This document shows, one piece after another, positions 61,556-64,000 of a stretch of 64,000 nucleotides of DNA. The notes below the pieces were generated by a model. It worked only from the letters and a program-made list of their open reading frames with translations. It had not been told where the DNA came from and did no database searches. Every line of letters starts with the position of its first letter. The first letter of the stretch is position 1. The stretch lies in assembly GCA_044228285.1 (NCBI GenBank), contig JBGAVD010000005.1:248001-312000 (forward strand), read 5' to 3'. The DNA comes from JBBATK01 sp044228285 (GTDB lineage: Bacteria > Bacteroidota > Ignavibacteria > Kapaibacteriales > NICIL-2). The position numbers and the translations under genes are program-made.

Positions 61556-62917
61556 ATGAAATACGCTTCAACAGTGTTAGACTTGATTGGAAACACTCCC
61601 CTACTCAAGCTCAATCAGCTCTCTAAAGACCTGCAGCCAACCATTCTCTTAAAAATGGAGAGCCAGAATCCAGGAGGCTCGGTGAAGGATCGTATTGGCA
61701 TTTCTATGATTGATGCGGCAGAGAAAGAAGGACGCATCAAGCCTGGAGACTTGATCATTGAACCGACCAGCGGCAATACTGGGATTGGCTTGGCACTCGC
61801 TGCACGCCTCAAAGGCTACCGCTGCTTGTTTGTCATGACAGATAAAGCATCACAAGAACGTGTTCGATATCTCAAAGCGCTTGGAGCTGACGTACTAATC
61901 GTCTCGTCTGCCGCAAAGCCATCGTCTCCCGAGTACTACTTCAATACAGCTATGCGACTCGCGGAGGAGATTCCAAATGCAATCATGCTGAACCAATACG
62001 ACAATCCGGCAAACCCTCAGGCACACTTCGATGGGACTGGACCTGAGATTTGGGAACAGACGGAAGGCAAGATTACACACTTCATTGCTGGCATAGGTAC
62101 TGGTGGTACAATAAGCGGCATTGCTCGATTCTTGAAATCCAAGAACCCTGCGATTAAGGTTATCGCGGCTGATCCAGTAGGTTCGAGCATCAAGTCGTTC
62201 AAGGACTTCGGTCGGCTCGTAGAGTCGCTGCCATATCTCATCGAAGGTGTTGGACAAGAGCGTATTCCGGGCAATCTAGAACTCAACCTTGTTGATGAGA
62301 TCATCAATGTTAGTGATAAGGACGCCTTTAGTACGGCTCGAAAGCTTGCCAGAACTGAAGGGATTTTTTGCGGTGGTTCATCTGGTATGAATGTGTTCGC
62401 GGCTTTGAGTGTAGCACAACACTGCAAGCCCGATGATGTCATTGTTGTTGTTATATGTGATACAGGTGAACGCTATCTTTCAAAGCACCATAGCGATGAA
62501 TGGTTAGCCGAGAAACAACTTCTTGAAGACGACCGTCCTACAGTTTCACTTATCATGAATCGAAAACGTACTTCGTCAAGCGTACCAGCAATAGTTTCCG
62601 TCGATCCGACTACGACTGTTGAACAAGCTCTAGCTCTGATGCGACAATATGAGCTTTCACAACTACCTGTGATTGATGCTGATCGCGTCATTGCGAACTT
62701 GCGCGAGAACAAGCTCATGGCTGCAGTCATTGACAACCGTGAGGCTTTGTCTGCCGTGGTGAGCAACTACACAGAGAGCGCACCGCCAGTGCTCGATGCT
62801 CACAGTGAAATGGATACGGCAATTGCTTTACTCAAAGATCATACGTACATCGTCGTTACAGAGTACAATCGTACAATCGGTGTATTGTCACGACATGATG
62901 TTTTGCAGTATGTGTAG
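61556..62917 (+). CDS. Cystathionine beta-synthase-like enzyme with C-terminal CBS pair
   Basis: A 453-residue PLP enzyme. The catalytic domain has the PLP Lys in NPGGSVKDRIGISMI (near residue 42), EPTSGNTGIGLALAA, the phosphate loop GIGTGGTISGIARFLKS and GGSSGMNVFAAL. From about 340 there are two CBS domains (VDPTTTVEQALALMRQYEL and AIALLKDHTYIVV), usually a nucleotide or SAM sensor. This architecture fits cystathionine beta-synthase more than plain cysteine synthase. The ATG at 61556 gives the usual start; the gene follows the ABC exporter by ten bases. Confidence 0.9.
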   Translation: MKYASTVLDLIGNTPLLKLNQLSKDLQPTILLKMESQNPGGSVKDRIGISMIDAAEKEGRIKPGDLIIEPTSGNTGIGLALAARLKGYRCLFVMTDKASQERVRYLKALGADVLIVSSAAKPSSPEYYFNTAMRLAEEIPNAIMLNQYDNPANPQAHFDGTGPEIWEQTEGKITHFIAGIGTGGTISGIARFLKSKNPAIKVIAADPVGSSIKSFKDFGRLVESLPYLIEGVGQERIPGNLELNLVDEIINVSDKDAFSTARKLARTEGIFCGGSSGMNVFAALSVAQHCKPDDVIVVVICDTGERYLSKHHSDEWLAEKQLLEDDRPTVSLIMNRKRTSSSVPAIVSVDPTTTVEQALALMRQYELSQLPVIDADRVIANLRENKLMAAVIDNREALSAVVSNYTESAPPVLDAHSEMDTAIALLKDHTYIVVTEYNRTIGVLSRHDVLQYV

Positions 62918-63143
62918 AATTCCAACGCACTCACATACACGATGTGTTTAGCTTCATCTCTTCGTTATGGAGATCATTGTCGCGTGCTCTACTTGTCATC
63001 CTTATTACAATTGAAGGGCAACTTGAGCTACAGAGTTGATAGCGTTCTTCTTTGCGCGTGTCTTGTTTTCAAGAGAGCATAGGGTTGTGGTGTTTTGCTT
63101 GCGAATGCCACCAAGAAGGAAGCTCAATAAGCCGGAAGAGCAC

Positions 63144-63173
63144 AAAAAAAAGGAGCAACAATGTTGCTCCTTT
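63144..63173 (-). terminator. Terminator after the PorV-like gene
   Basis: Stem aaaggagcaa/ttgctccttt with a short loop; on the minus strand it is followed by a run of T. The 300-base gap around it (62918-63221) has no convincing gene. Confidence 0.88.
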
Positions 63174-63221
63174 CGCATTTTGTTCGCACACTTCTGTACA
63201 AACGGTAGGTCAAAATAACAC

Positions 63222-64000
63222 TTAATCCCAATCAACCAAAAAGGAAAATCTCATCGTATTTGCCAGAGGGTGGTTGTCCTCGATCGTGTTAATAAAGCTG
63301 AAGTCTAGAGTAAAGATATCGTACTTGATTCCTGCCCCAAACGTCCAAAATTTGCGATTTCCGACGGATGCGGGCTCTGTGAAATAGCCTGCGCGAAGGG
63401 CAACAACGTGCTCATACCAGTATTCTGAGCCGAAAGAGAGCTCTTGGCCGGGTACGGACCATGCCGTGACGAAAGAACGTGGCAAAGCGTCAGAATTTGC
63501 GCCATTTCGCTTCACAAGCAGCTTACCCATGTCGACCGTAAAGGTCAAATCGTTGAACTCGTCACGAACAACGTTGCAAGCAACTCCTAAACGCAACATT
63601 GTAGGGAGTGGGTCAGATTCATTCCGATAGGTCATTTTGGGACCTACGTTCTGCAGATTCAAACCAAGATTCAGACGATCTGAGAGGTCAAAACCTTCGC
63701 CGAGGTCTAACTGAGAGGGTTTCCACAGCAAACCAAAGTCGAAACCACCGCTCACACCCACACCTGCAGCTGTTTGATTAGCCTGTGCTGGCGCAAGATT
63801 CGATCGAATGTACCGAAGTTGCACTCCAGCACCTAAATCATCGCCTATGAGCGTTCCATACGAAAGACCCAAGGCGAATTCATCGGAACGGAAGGTCCCG
63901 TGCACCCCACCTGCCTCGTCAGTACGCTGAAATTGGCCCAAATTCATCAAAATGGCATTGATAGCAATAGTACCATCCAGGTCAGGAACATACTGACCGT
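63222..64000 (-). CDS. PorV/UPF0164-like outer-membrane protein (3' part; gene runs off the right edge)
   Basis: The last 259 codons of a gene whose start is beyond the window; the frame is open to the edge, where the residues before MNLGQFQ read GTIAINAIL. It is an outer-membrane beta-barrel with many short amphipathic strands (ALGLSYGTLIGDDLGAGVQLR, GFDFGLLWKPSQLDLGE, LNLGLNLQNVGPKM, LSFGSEYWYEHVVALRAGYF) and ends in an aromatic strand. PorV (LptO) is a T9SS component that shuttles cargo to the sortase; PorQ and UPF0164 are close relatives. Confidence 0.75.
   Translation of the reverse strand, partial: GQYVPDLDGTIAINAILMNLGQFQRTDEAGGVHGTFRSDEFALGLSYGTLIGDDLGAGVQLRYIRSNLAPAQANQTAAGVGVSGGFDFGLLWKPSQLDLGEGFDLSDRLNLGLNLQNVGPKMTYRNESDPLPTMLRLGVACNVVRDEFNDLTFTVDMGKLLVKRNGANSDALPRSFVTAWSVPGQELSFGSEYWYEHVVALRAGYFTEPASVGNRKFWTFGAGIKYDIFTLDFSFINTIEDNHPLANTMRFSFLVDWD

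Noticed and set aside
1..64000. tRNA, rRNA, CRISPR arrays, prophage or insertion sequences
   Set aside because: I looked for T-arm motifs, regular spaced repeats, integrase/transposase genes and terminal repeats and found nothing convincing.

Overview
The window looks like chromosomal DNA of a free-living Gram-negative bacterium of the FCB group (Bacteroidota/Chlorobi lineage; I would guess near Kapaibacteriota or Ignavibacteria, but no rRNA or full marker set is present to settle it). Reasons: lpxC and fabZ are fused in one gene, as is typical for this lineage. There is a very long secreted protein with a type IX secretion (T9SS) C-terminal sorting domain and a PorV-like outer-membrane protein at the right edge. 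Bacillithiol (bshC) is present, two tandem Skp/OmpH genes follow bamA, and several starts are preceded by the Bacteroidota-type promoter core TAnnTTTG. Unlike classical Bacteroidia, many starts also have a recognisable Shine-Dalgarno (for example AAGGAGG before lpxA). The content is almost wholly housekeeping. I see no insertion sequence, phage, CRISPR array, tRNA or rRNA.

Layout. 1-8.3 kb: purT (cut by the left edge), a gamma-carbonic-anhydrase-like hexapeptide protein, a membrane-anchored STAND-like ATPase of unknown role, then a leftward run psd-pssA-purS-purQ-tatA-tatB-gatA. 8.5-14.5 kb: dnaN directly abutting a ROK sugar kinase, an aldehyde dehydrogenase, bshC and an orphan response regulator. 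14.6-24.6 kb: a lipoprotein, a CorC-like protein, then the envelope cluster uppS-bamA-skp-skp-lpxD-lpxC/fabZ-lpxA. 24.8-34 kb: a transsulfuration enzyme, the 1432-residue T9SS cargo, an M28 glutaminyl cyclase-like lipoprotein, kdsC, and small membrane proteins. 34-46 kb: histidine kinase plus hisS, a PTS EIIA protein, a nucleotidyltransferase/phosphomannomutase-like fusion, two lipoproteins, then phoH, cdaA, pcm, miaA, surE. 46-54 kb: kdsA-lptC-tpiA-pgsA leftward, comB and ftsK rightward, a UDP-glucuronate decarboxylase-like gene. 54-64 kb: ffh and rpsP, hbd, a LolC-like permease, class I aldolase, an ABC exporter, a cystathionine beta-synthase-like gene and the PorV-like gene (cut by the right edge).

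How it fits together. Most of the window serves the cell envelope: lipid A (lpxA, lpxC/fabZ, lpxD), KDO (kdsA, kdsC), LPS export (lptC, an MsbA-like exporter), phospholipids (pssA, psd, pgsA), outer-membrane assembly (bamA, skp), undecaprenyl phosphate (uppS), and protein export (tatA/B, ffh, T9SS cargo, PorV). A second theme is sulfur and thiol metabolism: cystathionine beta-synthase-like and gamma-lyase/synthase genes could supply cysteine for BshC. The most interesting signal is that all four predicted signal peptidase I substrates inspected (T9SS cargo, BamA, both Skp proteins) would begin with Gln after cleavage, while a glutaminyl cyclase-like gene lies beside the T9SS cargo. This is the pattern called the Bacteroidetes Q-rule.
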